Below are positions 52,845 to 63,149 of a stretch of 64,000 bases of DNA, one piece after another (within the stretch, counting starts at the first letter, position 1; every line of letters begins with the position of its first letter). The position numbers were made by a program, and so were the translations under genes. This DNA is from Pseudomonas flexibilis (lineage in GTDB: Bacteria > Pseudomonadota > Gammaproteobacteria > Pseudomonadales > Pseudomonadaceae): the NCBI RefSeq assembly GCF_000802425.1, contig NZ_JRUD01000007.1:124001-188000 (forward strand), written 5' to 3'. The notes under the pieces are model-generated. The model was not told the DNA's origin. It searched no databases and worked only from the letters and a program-made list of their open reading frames with translations.

Positions 52845-55487
52845 ATGCCGATGCCTATGCCGGTCTCGCGCCGGGCTCAATACCGCGCGCTGACCCTGTC
52901 CACTTTCGCCTTCACGCTCTGTTTCGCAGTCTGGACGGTCTTTTCCATTCTGGGCCTGCAGATCAAGAACGAATTCACCCTTAGCGACACCCAGCTTGGC
53001 CTGCTGATGGCCACACCGGTGCTCTCGGGCTCGCTGACCCGCCCCCTACTGGGCTGGCTGACCGACCGTTACGGTGGTCGCTGGGTCTTCGGCCTGCTGA
53101 TGCTGGTTTCCGCGCTGTGCATCTATCTGCTGACCTTCGCCAGCAGCTACCCAATGCTGTTGATCGGCGCGCTGGGCATCGGCCTGGCCGGCGGTGGTTT
53201 CAGCGTCGGCGTGGCCTATACCTCGGCCTGGTTCGAACCTGAACGCCAGGGCACGGCGCTGGGCATCTTCGGTGCCGGCAACGTGGGCGCTGGCTTGACC
53301 AACTTCGTCGCGCCCTTCCTGCTGCTGGCACTCGGCTGGCAAGGCACCGCCCTGGTCTATGCCAGCGTGCTGGCAGCCACGGGACTGGGCTTTATCCTGC
53401 TGGCCCGCCCCGATCCGCAGAGCAGCCAGCGCCGCGCCGAGGCGATGCCCCTGGCACAGCAACTGGCGCCGCTCGCCGAAATGCGCGTGTGGCGCTTTTC
53501 CCTCTATTACTTCTTCGTGTTCGGCGCTTTCATCGCCCTGGCACTCTGGCTGCCCCACTACCTGATGGAGGTCTACGGGCTGAGCCTGGCCGCAGCCGGC
53601 ATGGTGGCTGCGCTCTATACAGTGCCGGCCTCAGTATTTCGCATCCTGGGCGGCTGGCTGTCGGACCGCTACGGCGCGCGCCGGGTGATGTACTGGACGT
53701 TGACCGCCTCGGTGCTCTGTACCTTCCTGCTCAGCTACCCGCCGACCCACTACACCGTCACCGGTGTCGAAGGCGAGATCAGTTTTTCCCTGACCCTCAA
53801 TGTCGTCGGCTTCGCGCTGCTGACCATGGTGCTGGGCTTCTTCATGTCGCTGGGCAAGGCTGCGGTGTTCAAACACATCCCCGCCTACTACCCCCGTCAC
53901 GTCGGCATCGTCGGCGGCGTGGTGGGCATGGTCGGCGGCCTGGGCGGCTTCTTCCTGCCGCTGACCTTCGGCATGCTCAACGATGTGGTCGGCATCTGGC
54001 AGAGCACCTTCATGCTGCTGTTCCTGATCGCCGCCGGCGCTTTGGCCTGGATGCATTACGCGATCCGCATGGCCGAGCGGGTCGAGTGGCCGGCGCAGCG
54101 CGAAATCAGCGACCTGCCGGAACTGTCCACCCCCGGCAGCCTGGTGCTGCGGGACTGGCGCCCGGAGGACCCCACTTTCTGGAGCGAAACCGGCGAGCGC
54201 ATTGCCCGGCGCAACCTGTGGATCTCGATTCCTAACCTGCTGCTGGGCTTCGCCATCTGGATGGTCTGGTCGGTGGTGGTCGCCCGGCTGCCCCAGGTGG
54301 GCTTCGACTACACCCCTAACCAGCTGTTCTGGCTGGCCGCCCTGCCCGGCCTGTCCGGCGCGACACTGCGCATCTTCTACAGCTTCATGGTGCCGATTTT
54401 CGGAGGCAGACGCTGGACCGCGCTGTCGACCGCTTCGCTGTTGCTGCCGGCGCTGTGGATCGGCGTCGCCGTGCAGAACCCGGACACCCCATACCTGGTG
54501 ATGCTGATCCTCGCCCTGCTCTGCGGCCTGGGCGGCGGCAATTTCTCCTCCAGCATGGCCAACATCTCCTTCTTCTACCCCAAGGCCTCCAAGGGCAAGG
54601 CCATGGGTCTGAATGCCGGCCTTGGCAACCTGGGCGTCAGCGTCATGCAATTCCTGGTGCCGGTCGTCATCACCATGGGTGTGTTCGGCGCCCTGGGCGG
54701 CGAGCCGGCGTTGACGGAAAGCGGCCAGCCGCTGTGGCTGCAGAACGCCGGATTCATCTGGGTACCCTTCATACTCCTGGCCACCCTGGCGGCCTGGTTC
54801 GGCATGAACGACATCGCCAGTGCCAAGTCCTCGTTCGCCGACCAACTGGTGATCTTCAAGCGCAAGCACACCTGGCTGATGAGCGTGCTGTACACCGGCA
54901 CCTTCGGCAGCTTCATCGGCTTTTCCGCCGCCTTCCCACTGCTGGCCGGCAACCTGTTCCCCGGGGTTGATGTGCTGAAGTTCGCCTTCCTCGGTCCGCT
55001 GGTCGGAGCCCTGAGCCGCGCAATGTCCGGCGGACTGGCCGATCGCTTCGGCGGCGCGCGGGTAAGTTTCTGGGTATACGTGGCCATGGCCGCGTGCGTG
55101 CTGGGCGTGCTGTTCTTCCTCGAGGCGCGCAGCTTCGCCGGTTTCTTCGCCATGTTCCTGCTGCTGTTCTTCTTCTCCGGCGTGGGCAACGCCAGTACCA
55201 CCCAGATGATCCCGGCGATCTTTCGACACCAGACGCCCCGCCTGAACCCCCAGCTACCGCCCGCCGAGCAGCAACGCCAGGCGGAGAAGGAGTCCGCCGC
55301 CGCGGTCGGCTTCATCTCGGCGGTGGCCGCCTACGGCGCGTTCTTCATCCCCAAGGCCTACGGCACATCGCTGGCTCTAACCGGCAGCGCGGCGGCGGCA
55401 CTGTACGGCTTCATCCTTTTCTACGGCCTGTGCATCGCTCTGACCTGGTTCTACTACACCCGCCGCTCTGCGGAGGTGCCCTGCTGA
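52845..55487 (+). CDS. narK: Fused NarK1-NarK2 nitrate/nitrite transporter
   Basis: Predicted 880-residue inner-membrane protein made of two complete MFS transporters in tandem, about 24 helices. The N-terminal half (about 15-450) is the NarK1 type (proton-linked nitrate uptake), the C-terminal half (about 490-880) the NarK2 type (nitrate/nitrite exchange). Landmarks include GFSVGVAYTSAWFEPERQGTALG in the first half, LGGGNFSSSMANISFFYPKASKGKAMG in the second and GNASTTQMIP. Other pseudomonads carry narK1 and narK2 as separate genes; the fused form is known in Paracoccus. The ATG at 52845 follows GGGAG; an open frame runs upstream to 52722. Confidence 0.88.
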   Translation: MPMPMPVSRRAQYRALTLSTFAFTLCFAVWTVFSILGLQIKNEFTLSDTQLGLLMATPVLSGSLTRPLLGWLTDRYGGRWVFGLLMLVSALCIYLLTFASSYPMLLIGALGIGLAGGGFSVGVAYTSAWFEPERQGTALGIFGAGNVGAGLTNFVAPFLLLALGWQGTALVYASVLAATGLGFILLARPDPQSSQRRAEAMPLAQQLAPLAEMRVWRFSLYYFFVFGAFIALALWLPHYLMEVYGLSLAAAGMVAALYTVPASVFRILGGWLSDRYGARRVMYWTLTASVLCTFLLSYPPTHYTVTGVEGEISFSLTLNVVGFALLTMVLGFFMSLGKAAVFKHIPAYYPRHVGIVGGVVGMVGGLGGFFLPLTFGMLNDVVGIWQSTFMLLFLIAAGALAWMHYAIRMAERVEWPAQREISDLPELSTPGSLVLRDWRPEDPTFWSETGERIARRNLWISIPNLLLGFAIWMVWSVVVARLPQVGFDYTPNQLFWLAALPGLSGATLRIFYSFMVPIFGGRRWTALSTASLLLPALWIGVAVQNPDTPYLVMLILALLCGLGGGNFSSSMANISFFYPKASKGKAMGLNAGLGNLGVSVMQFLVPVVITMGVFGALGGEPALTESGQPLWLQNAGFIWVPFILLATLAAWFGMNDIASAKSSFADQLVIFKRKHTWLMSVLYTGTFGSFIGFSAAFPLLAGNLFPGVDVLKFAFLGPLVGALSRAMSGGLADRFGGARVSFWVYVAMAACVLGVLFFLEARSFAGFFAMFLLLFFFSGVGNASTTQMIPAIFRHQTPRLNPQLPPAEQQRQAEKESAAAVGFISAVAAYGAFFIPKAYGTSLALTGSAAAALYGFILFYGLCIALTWFYYTRRSAEVPC

Positions 55488-55537
55488 CGCTTCAGCACCC
55501 AGCGGGGTCTGCCTGAGCCCCGTTCAGGAGGAAAAAC

Positions 55538-58500
55538 ATGAGTCATTTCATTGACCGCCTGAAGTACCTCACCAAGCGCCCGCCGGAGTTCGCCGACGGC
55601 CATGGCGAAACCCGTGACGAAAACCGCGAATGGGAAGATGGTTATCGCCAGCGCTGGCAGTACGACAAGATCGTCCGCTCCACCCACGGGGTGAACTGCA
55701 CCGGCTCGTGCAGCTGGAAGGTCTACGTGAAGAACGGCCTGGTCACCTGGGAAACCCAACAGACCGATTACCCACGCACCCGCCCCGACCTGCCCAACCA
55801 CGAACCGCGTGGCTGTCCGCGCGGCGCCAGCTACAGCTGGTACCTCTACAGCGCCAACCGGCTCAAGTACCCGCTGATCCGCAAACCTCTCATCCAGCTA
55901 TGGCGGGCAGCGCTGGAGCAGCACAAGGACCCGGTGGACGCCTGGGCGAGCATCGTCGAAGACCCGGCCAAGACCCGCCTGTACAAGCACGATCGCGGGC
56001 ACGGCGGTTTCGTGCGCGCCGACTGGGACGAGATGCAGACGCTGATCGCCGCGGCCAACGTCTACACCGTCAAGCAGTACGGCCCGGACCGGGTGATCGG
56101 CTTCTCGCCGATTCCGGCCATGTCCATGGTCAGCTACGCGGCCGGCACCCGTTACCTGTCGCTGATCGGCGGGGTGTGCCTCTCCTTCTACGACTGGTAC
56201 TGCGACCTGCCGCCCTCCAGCCCGCAGACCTGGGGCGAGCAGACCGACGTGCCGGAATCCGCCGACTGGTACAACTCCGGCTACATCATCGCCTGGGGCT
56301 CCAACGTGCCGCAGACGCGCAGCCCGGACGCGCACTTCTTCACCGAGGTGCGCTACAAGGGCACCAAGACGGTGGCCATCACCCCGGACTATGCGGAAGT
56401 CTCCAAGCTCTGCGACGAGTGGCTGAGCCCCAAGCAGGGCACCGACGCGGCGCTGGCCATCGCCATGGGCCACGTGATCTTCAAGGAATTCCACCTGGAG
56501 AACCCCAGCGGCTACTTCACCGACTATGTCCGCCGCTACACCGACCTGCCGATGCTGGTTGAGCTGGAACTGCGTGACGACGGCAGCTATGTGCCCGGCC
56601 GGCAACTGCGCGCCAGCGACTTCGTCGCCAACCTGGGGCAGAACAACAACCCGCAATGGAAGACGGTCGCCTGGGACGAGACCGGCGACCGCCTGGTGGT
56701 GCCGCGCGGTTCCATCGGCTTTCGCTGGGGCGAAGACGGCCGCTGGAACCTGGAGCCCCTGGACGCCAAGGGCGAGCCCGTATCCCTGGCGCTGTCCCTG
56801 CTGGGCCGGCATGACGACGTGGCCCGGGTTGCCTTCCCCTATTTCGGCGGCATCGAGCATCAGCACTTCCCCCATGTGAAGGTGCGCGACGTGCTCTACC
56901 ACCACCTGCCTGCCAAGCGGCTCAAGCGCGCCGATGGCAGCACGGTGCTGGCGGTGACGGTGTTCGATCTGGTGGCCGCCAACCACGGCATCGACCGGGG
57001 TCTGCAAGCCACGGTCGGCGGCAGTGGCACCGATGATGGCGCCACCGACTACGATCAGCCCAAGCCCTATACGCCGGCCTGGCAGGAAGCCATCACCGGT
57101 GTGCCGGCGGCCCAGGTAACCCGGCTGGCACGCGAGTTCGCCCAGAATGCCGACCGGACCCATGGCCGTTCGATGATCATCGTAGGCGCCGGGGTGAATC
57201 ACTGGTATCACATGGACATGACCTACCGTGGGCTGATCAACCTGCTGATCCTATGCGGGTGCGTCGGGCAGAGCGGTGGTGGCTGGGCGCATTACGTCGG
57301 CCAGGAGAAGCTGCGCCCGCAGACCGGCTGGACGCCGCTGGCTTTCTCCCTCGACTGGCACCGGCCGCCACGCCACATGAACGGCACCTCGTTCTTCTAC
57401 AACCATTCCAGCCAATGGCGCTTCGAGAAGCTCAAGGTTCGCGAGATCCTCTCGCCGCTGGCGCCGCCGGAGAAGTACAGCGGCAGCCTGATCGACTACA
57501 ACGTGCGCGCCGAACGCATGGGCTGGCTGCCCTCGGCCCCCCAACTGGATCGCAATCCACTGCGCCTGGCCGCCGAGGCCCGCGCCGCCGGCAAAAGCAC
57601 CGCGGATCATGTGGTCGATCAGCTGAAAAGCGGCGCGCTGCGTTTCGCCGCCGAGGACCCGGACAACCCGGCCAACTTCCCGCGCAACCTGTTCGTCTGG
57701 CGTTCCAACCTGCTGGGCTCTTCCGGCAAGGGCCACGAATACATGCTGCGCTACCTGCTCGGCACCCGCCACGACCTGCTGGGCAACGACCTGAGCAAGG
57801 GCGGCGGCGAGAAGCCCGAGGAAGTCGTCTGGCGCGACGACCCCGGCGAGGGCAAGCTCGACCTGCTGGTGACCCTGGACTTCCGCATGTCCACCACCTG
57901 CCTGTACTCGGACATCGTGCTGCCCACCGCCACCTGGTACGAGAAGAACGACCTCAATACCTCGGACATGCATCCGTTCATCCACCCGCTGACCGCCGCC
58001 ACCGACCCGGCGTGGGAGGCGCGCAGCGACTGGGATATCTACGACGGCATCGCCAAGGCCTTCTCGCGCGTCTGCCTCGGCCACCTGGGCGAGGAAACCG
58101 ACCTGGTCACCGTTCCACTGCTGCATGACAGCCCCGGCGAACTGGCGCAGCCCGAGGTGCTGGACTGGAAGCGCGGCGAATGCGAGCCGATTCCCGGCAA
58201 GACGATGCCGTCGCTGGTCGAGGTGCAGCGCAACTATCCCCAGACGTGGGAGCGCTTCAGCTCGGTGGGACCGCTGCTGGACACCCTGGGCAACGGCGGC
58301 AAGGGTATCACCTGGAAAACCGAGGACGAGGTCGAACTGCTCGGCAAGCTCAACTACCGCAAGCCGGACGGTCCGGCCAAAGGCCGCCCGCGCCTCGCCT
58401 CGGCCACCGACGCCGCCGAGATGATCCTCACCCTCGCCCCGGAAACCAACGGCAACGTGGCGGTCAAGGCCTGGGCGGCGCTGTCACGGATCACCGGCCG

Positions 58501-59308
58501 CGATCACACCCACCTGGCGCTGCCCAAGGATGACGAGAAGATCCGCTTCCGCGACCTGGTCGCCCAGCCGCGCAAGATCATCTCCAGCCCCACCTGGTCC
58601 GGCCTGGAGGACGAGCATGTCTCCTACAACGCCGGCTACACCAACGTTCACGAGCTGATCCCCTGGCGCACCCTCAGCGGCCGCCAGCAGCTGTACCAGG
58701 ACCATCCCTGGATGCGCGATTTCGGCGAAAGCCTGATGGTCTACCGCCCGCCCATCGACACCCGTGCGCCAGCGGCGGTAGCCGAGCACAAGGCGATCAG
58801 CAACGGCAACCCGGAAATCCTCCTCAACTGGATCACTCCGCACCAGAAGTGGGGCATCCACTCCACCTACAGCGACAACCTGCTGATGCAGGAACTGTCG
58901 CGTGGCGGGCCGATCGTGTGGATCTCGGAAACCGATGCCGCGCGCATCGGCCTGGAAGACAACGAATGGGTCGAGCTGTACAACGCCAACGGCGCGGTGG
59001 CCGCCCGGGCGGTAGTCAGCCAGCGGGTCAAGCCCGGCATGGTGCTGATGTACCACGCCCAGGAGCGCCTGCTGAACACCCCCGGCAGCGAGATCTCCGG
59101 CACCCGGGGCGGCATCCACAACTCGGTGACCCGCGTGTGCCCCAAGCCCACCCACATGATTGGCGGCTACGCCCAGCTGTCCTACGGGTTCAACTACTAC
59201 GGCACGGTCGGCTCCAACCGCGACGAGTTCGTCATCGTGCGCAAGATGAAGCATGTGAAGTGGCTGGATGGCGAAGGCAACGACTACACCCAGGAGGCCG
59301 TGAAATGA
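55538..59308 (+). CDS. narG: Respiratory nitrate reductase alpha subunit
   Basis: Predicted 1256-residue catalytic subunit (molybdopterin guanine dinucleotide) reducing nitrate to nitrite on the cytoplasmic side of the membrane. The FS0 iron-sulfur site is complete: His50, Cys54, Cys58 and Cys93, all at the E. coli positions. Sequence is near-continuous with E. coli NarG, for example WGEQTDVPESADWYNSGYIIAWG and VGQSGGGWAHYVGQEKLRPQTG. Strong AGGAGG before the ATG. The stop overlaps the narH ATG by four bases. Confidence 0.97.
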   Translation: MSHFIDRLKYLTKRPPEFADGHGETRDENREWEDGYRQRWQYDKIVRSTHGVNCTGSCSWKVYVKNGLVTWETQQTDYPRTRPDLPNHEPRGCPRGASYSWYLYSANRLKYPLIRKPLIQLWRAALEQHKDPVDAWASIVEDPAKTRLYKHDRGHGGFVRADWDEMQTLIAAANVYTVKQYGPDRVIGFSPIPAMSMVSYAAGTRYLSLIGGVCLSFYDWYCDLPPSSPQTWGEQTDVPESADWYNSGYIIAWGSNVPQTRSPDAHFFTEVRYKGTKTVAITPDYAEVSKLCDEWLSPKQGTDAALAIAMGHVIFKEFHLENPSGYFTDYVRRYTDLPMLVELELRDDGSYVPGRQLRASDFVANLGQNNNPQWKTVAWDETGDRLVVPRGSIGFRWGEDGRWNLEPLDAKGEPVSLALSLLGRHDDVARVAFPYFGGIEHQHFPHVKVRDVLYHHLPAKRLKRADGSTVLAVTVFDLVAANHGIDRGLQATVGGSGTDDGATDYDQPKPYTPAWQEAITGVPAAQVTRLAREFAQNADRTHGRSMIIVGAGVNHWYHMDMTYRGLINLLILCGCVGQSGGGWAHYVGQEKLRPQTGWTPLAFSLDWHRPPRHMNGTSFFYNHSSQWRFEKLKVREILSPLAPPEKYSGSLIDYNVRAERMGWLPSAPQLDRNPLRLAAEARAAGKSTADHVVDQLKSGALRFAAEDPDNPANFPRNLFVWRSNLLGSSGKGHEYMLRYLLGTRHDLLGNDLSKGGGEKPEEVVWRDDPGEGKLDLLVTLDFRMSTTCLYSDIVLPTATWYEKNDLNTSDMHPFIHPLTAATDPAWEARSDWDIYDGIAKAFSRVCLGHLGEETDLVTVPLLHDSPGELAQPEVLDWKRGECEPIPGKTMPSLVEVQRNYPQTWERFSSVGPLLDTLGNGGKGITWKTEDEVELLGKLNYRKPDGPAKGRPRLASATDAAEMILTLAPETNGNVAVKAWAALSRITGRDHTHLALPKDDEKIRFRDLVAQPRKIISSPTWSGLEDEHVSYNAGYTNVHELIPWRTLSGRQQLYQDHPWMRDFGESLMVYRPPIDTRAPAAVAEHKAISNGNPEILLNWITPHQKWGIHSTYSDNLLMQELSRGGPIVWISETDAARIGLEDNEWVELYNANGAVAARAVVSQRVKPGMVLMYHAQERLLNTPGSEISGTRGGIHNSVTRVCPKPTHMIGGYAQLSYGFNYYGTVGSNRDEFVIVRKMKHVKWLDGEGNDYTQEAVK

Positions 59309-60861
59309 AGATTCGCTCGCAAGTCGGCATGGTCATGAACCTGGACAAGTGCATCGGCTGCCACACCTGCTCGATCACCTGCAAGAACGTCTGGACCAGC
59401 CGCGAAGGCATCGAATACGCCTGGTACAACAACGTCGAGACCAAGCCCGGCATTGGCTATCCCAAGGAGTGGGCCAACCAGAAGCGCTGGCGCGGCGGCT
59501 GGGTGCGCAACGCCGACGGCAGCATCAACCCGCGCATCGGCGGCAAGTGGCGGGTTCTGGCGAACATCTTCGCCAACCCGGACCTGCCCGAGATCGACGA
59601 CTACTACGAACCCTTCACCTTCGACTACCAGCACCTGCACACCGCCAAGGCCGGCGAGCACCAGCCCACCGCGCGGCCGCGTTCGCGCATCTCCGGGCAG
59701 CGCATGCGCAAGATCGAATGGGGACCGAACTGGGAGGAAATCCTCGGCACCGAGTTCGCCAAACGCCGCAAGGATGTCAACTTCGACCAGATACAGGCGG
59801 ACATCTACGGCCAGTTCGAACACACCTTCATGCTCTACCTGCCGCGCCTGTGCGAGCACTGCCTGAATCCCAGCTGCGTGGCCTCCTGTCCGAGCGGCGC
59901 GATCTACAAGCGCGAGGAAGACGGCATCGTGCTGATCGACCAGGACAAGTGCCGTGGCTGGCGCATGTGCATCAGCGGCTGCCCGTACAAGAAGATCTAT
60001 TACAACTGGAAGAGCGGCAAATCGGAGAAGTGCATCTTCTGCTTCCCGCGCATCGAATCCGGCCAGCCGACCGTGTGCTCGGAAACCTGCGTCGGGCGCA
60101 TCCGCTACCTGGGCGTGCTGCTGTATGACGCCGACCGTATCGGCGAGGTGGCCGCCGCCGAGGACGAGCGCGACCTCTATCGGCGCCAATGCGACATCTT
60201 CCTGGACCCCCACGATCCGGCAGTCATCGAGCAGGCTCGCAAGGACGGCATAGCGGACAACGTGATCGTCGCCGCCCAGGCCTCGCCGGTGTACAAGCTG
60301 GCCATGGACTGGGGCCTGGCGCTACCGCTGCACCCAGAGTTCCGGACCCTGCCGATGGTCTGGTACGTGCCGCCGCTCTCCCCCATCCAGTCCGCCGCCG
60401 AGGCCGGGCACATCGAGTTCGACGGCATCCTGCCAAAAATCGAATCGCTGCGCATTCCGGTGCGCTACCTGGCCAACATGCTCACCGCCGGCGACGAGGC
60501 CCCGGTGGTGCTGGCCCTCAAGCGGCTGATGGCGATGCGCGTGTACATGCGCGGCAAGCACGTGGACGGCAACCCCGACAGCCGCGTGCTGGACCAGGTG
60601 GGCCTGACCCAGGCGCAGGTCGAGGACATGTACCGCTACCTGGCCATCGCCAACTATGAGGACCGCTTCGTGATTCCCACCGCCCACCGCGAAATGGCCC
60701 GCGACGCCTTCCCGGAACGTAACGGCTGCGGCTTCACCTTCGGCAACGGCTGCCAGGGCGGCAACAACGAAGCCAGCCTGTTCGGTGGCCGCAAGGCCAC
60801 CACCACCCTGGTCAAGCCCGTCGGAGAGTTCGATCCGCTGGAGGACATGCGCCGTGACTAG
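59305..60861 (+). CDS. narH: Respiratory nitrate reductase beta subunit
   Basis: Predicted 518-residue iron-sulfur electron-transfer subunit. Four cluster motifs are visible: CIGCHTCSITCKN, CEHCLNPSCVASCP, CRGWRMCISGCP (Trp in place of Cys gives the [3Fe-4S] site) and CIFCFPRIESGQPTVCSETC. Start chosen at the ATG overlapping the narG stop. The stop overlaps narJ by eight bases. Confidence 0.96.
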   Translation: MKIRSQVGMVMNLDKCIGCHTCSITCKNVWTSREGIEYAWYNNVETKPGIGYPKEWANQKRWRGGWVRNADGSINPRIGGKWRVLANIFANPDLPEIDDYYEPFTFDYQHLHTAKAGEHQPTARPRSRISGQRMRKIEWGPNWEEILGTEFAKRRKDVNFDQIQADIYGQFEHTFMLYLPRLCEHCLNPSCVASCPSGAIYKREEDGIVLIDQDKCRGWRMCISGCPYKKIYYNWKSGKSEKCIFCFPRIESGQPTVCSETCVGRIRYLGVLLYDADRIGEVAAAEDERDLYRRQCDIFLDPHDPAVIEQARKDGIADNVIVAAQASPVYKLAMDWGLALPLHPEFRTLPMVWYVPPLSPIQSAAEAGHIEFDGILPKIESLRIPVRYLANMLTAGDEAPVVLALKRLMAMRVYMRGKHVDGNPDSRVLDQVGLTQAQVEDMYRYLAIANYEDRFVIPTAHREMARDAFPERNGCGFTFGNGCQGGNNEASLFGGRKATTTLVKPVGEFDPLEDMRRD

Positions 60862-61633
60862 TCTTGCCGCAACCCAACCCGAGACGTTCCAGGGCCTGCG
60901 CAGCCTGCGTGTGCTGGCGCGCCTGCTGGATTACCCGAGCGCCGAGCTGCAGGCGGCCGCCGATGAGCTGGAGGCCGTCCTGCGGGCCGAAGCGCGCTTG
61001 CCCGTGCCGCTGCGCCAGCGTCTGGGCGCCTGGTGCCGTGCGCTGGCCGACACCCCGCTGCTGGATCTGCAGGCGAGCTACGTGGCGCTGTTCGACCGTG
61101 GGCGTGCCACCTCGCTGCTGCTGTTCGAGCATGTGCATGGCGAATCCCGTGCCCGCGGGCAGGCCATGGTCGACCTGCTGGCCGAGTACGAAGCGGCGGG
61201 CTTCCGGATCGCCACCCGGGAGCTGCCGGATCACCTGCCGCTGTTTCTCGAATACCTGTCGACCCGCGATGAGGAGGAGATCGGCCGCTGGCTAGGCGAG
61301 ATCCGCCACATCCTCGGCCTGCTGGCGGCGCGCCTGGAGGAACGCGGCGCCAGCCATGCGTTGGTACCCCAGGCGCTGCTGGCACTGATCGGGGCCAGCG
61401 AGGAGATCGCCCGGCACCGCGCCACGGTGGCCGAGGAAACGCCTGACCACACGCCCCAGGCGCTGGATGCGGTATGGGAGGAGGAAGTCGTGCGCTTCTC
61501 CGCCGAGTCCGACCAGGACTGCGCTCTGCAATCCGCCGAGGGCCGCCGTCTGGCCGAGCGCAAGTACCAGGCGACGCCCCAGACCGTCACTCTCATGCCC
61601 GCCAGTCCGTCGTCGCCGGCGACGGATAGATAG
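60854..61633 (+). CDS. narJ: Nitrate reductase molybdenum cofactor assembly chaperone
   Basis: Predicted 259-residue chaperone that holds NarG for cofactor insertion. Helical; features LDYPSAELQAAADELEAVL, LYVALFDRGRATSLLLFEHVHGESRARGQAMVDLL (about 75-110, the NarJ/NarW signature) and LPLFLEYLS. Start is a GTG at 60854 preceded by GGAGGA, overlapping narH by eight bases. The C-terminus has an acidic and basic tail. Confidence 0.93.
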   Translation: MTSLAATQPETFQGLRSLRVLARLLDYPSAELQAAADELEAVLRAEARLPVPLRQRLGAWCRALADTPLLDLQASYVALFDRGRATSLLLFEHVHGESRARGQAMVDLLAEYEAAGFRIATRELPDHLPLFLEYLSTRDEEEIGRWLGEIRHILGLLAARLEERGASHALVPQALLALIGASEEIARHRATVAEETPDHTPQALDAVWEEEVVRFSAESDQDCALQSAEGRRLAERKYQATPQTVTLMPASPSSPATDR

Positions 61634-61646
61634 AAGGAGAGCCCCC

Positions 61647-62330
61647 ATGTTCTTCGAATACCTGCAGCACCTGATCTATGGCTACTACCCCTACCTGGCC
61701 GGCACCGTGTTCCTGGTCGGCAGCCTGCTGCGCTTCGATCACGGGCAGTACACCTGGAAGGCGCATTCCAGCCAGATCCTCTCGAAAAAGAACATGCGCC
61801 TGGCCAGCAATCTGTTCCACGTCGGCATGCTGGTCATCTTCTTCGGCCACCTGTTCGGCATGCTCACGCCGCACTGGATGTACGAACCCTTCCTCAGTGC
61901 CGGCCACAAGCAACTCCTGGCCATCATCATCGGCGGCATCGCCGGGGCCATGGTGGTGATTGGCGGCGCCATGCTGCTGTACCGGCGCTTCTTCAACCCC
62001 AGGGTCAAGGCCACCTCGGGCTTCATGGACAACCTGATTCTCGCGCTGATCGTGTTCCAGGCGGCCCTGGGCATGGTCACCATCATCTTCTCCCTCGGCC
62101 ACCTGGAGGGCGACGTGATGCTGACCCTGGCGTCCTGGGCGCAGGCCATCGTGTTCTTCAATGGCAATGCGGCGAACTACCTGGAAGAGGTCTCCTGGAT
62201 CTACAAGGTGCACATCTTCGTCGGCCTGACCATCATCTTCCTGTTTCCCTTCACCCGCCTGGTGCACATCTGGAGCATTCCGCTGGGCTATCTGGGGCGC
62301 AACTACCAGATCGTGCGCAAGCGCGGCTGA
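61647..62330 (+). CDS. narI: Respiratory nitrate reductase gamma subunit (cytochrome b)
   Basis: Predicted 227-residue diheme cytochrome b with five membrane helices that takes electrons from quinol. Candidate heme-ligand histidines occur in the second (FHVGMLVIFFGHLFGM, about 50-65) and the last helices (WIYKVHIFVGLTIIFLFPFTRLVHIWSIP), as in E. coli NarI. Starts with AGGAG before ATG at 61647; the frame is open upstream but is part of narJ. Confidence 0.95.
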   Translation: MFFEYLQHLIYGYYPYLAGTVFLVGSLLRFDHGQYTWKAHSSQILSKKNMRLASNLFHVGMLVIFFGHLFGMLTPHWMYEPFLSAGHKQLLAIIIGGIAGAMVVIGGAMLLYRRFFNPRVKATSGFMDNLILALIVFQAALGMVTIIFSLGHLEGDVMLTLASWAQAIVFFNGNAANYLEEVSWIYKVHIFVGLTIIFLFPFTRLVHIWSIPLGYLGRNYQIVRKRG

Positions 62331-62342
62331 CGGAGGCTGGCG

Positions 62343-63149
62343 ATGGAACTGATCGACGTTCAGACGCTAGCGGACGTGCCTGCTCCGGTGATCCGCGTCG
62401 GCGCGGTGACCTTCGGCGAGGCGGACATCGCCCGGGAAACGCCGTTCCATCCGGCCGCCACGCTGGCCGAGGCTCAACTGCAGGCAGCGCGCGCGCTGGT
62501 GGTGCGCGAACTGCTGCGCCAGCGCGCCACAGCGCTGGGCCTGCCGTTGCAGGCTGCCGATGACGATCACACCCTGGCAGCCCTGCTGGAACGCGAGCTG
62601 CAGGTGCCCGAGCCGGACGAGGCCGCCTGCCGGCGTTTCTTCGAGCACAACCGCTCTCGCTTCGCCGAACCCCTGCGCCTGCGGGTGCGCCACATCCTGC
62701 TGGCGGCGGCGCCGGACGATGCCCGGGCCCGGGACGGGCAGTACCGCCTCGGCCAGAAACTGCTGCGGCAGTTGAACGAAGCGCCGGAACGCTTCACCGA
62801 ACTGGCCTTGCGCCATTCGGTCTGTCCATCGAAGGCGGATGGCGGCGAACTCGGCTGGCTGGCGCCCGGCCAAACCGTGCCCGAGCTGGACCGCGCCCTG
62901 CGGCATTTGCCGCTCGGCCTGCACGAGCGACCGCTGGCCTCGCGCTACGGTTGGCACCTGATCGCCGTCGACGAACGCCAGGAAGAACGCCCACTGCCCT
63001 ATGAACAGGTGGCCGAGCGGGTGCGCCACAACCTGCGCGAACAGGCCACGCGCCGAGCTCTGCGGCATTACCTGCTGGCCCTGGAGGAGGAGATCGGCGT
63101 CGAGGGCCTGAAACTGGACGCCGACGCCGAGGGTGCGCTGATGCGCTGA
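62343..63149 (+). CDS. PpiC-type peptidyl-prolyl isomerase of the nar operon
   Basis: Predicted 268-residue cytoplasmic (no signal) parvulin protein with an N-terminal helical domain (about 35-105) and a parvulin core (about 115-215: RVRHILLAAAPDD, HSVCPSKADGGELGWLAPGQTVPELDRAL, RYGWHLIAVDE). Similar to NifM-like and PA3871-like proteins; in pseudomonads such a gene regularly follows narI, suggesting help with nitrate reductase folding. Starts 12 bases after narI, with CGGAGG in the gap. Confidence 0.88.
   Translation: MELIDVQTLADVPAPVIRVGAVTFGEADIARETPFHPAATLAEAQLQAARALVVRELLRQRATALGLPLQAADDDHTLAALLERELQVPEPDEAACRRFFEHNRSRFAEPLRLRVRHILLAAAPDDARARDGQYRLGQKLLRQLNEAPERFTELALRHSVCPSKADGGELGWLAPGQTVPELDRALRHLPLGLHERPLASRYGWHLIAVDERQEERPLPYEQVAERVRHNLREQATRRALRHYLLALEEEIGVEGLKLDADAEGALMR

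Noticed and set aside
52646-52846. Possible 66-residue minus-strand gene upstream of narK
   Set aside because: No recognised family, overlap with the narK start region and no clear ribosome site; more likely a chance frame in G/C-rich DNA.
58849-59304. NarH extended upstream into narG
   Set aside because: The extension is the shadow of narG; the ATG at 59305 gives the conserved NarH N-terminus.
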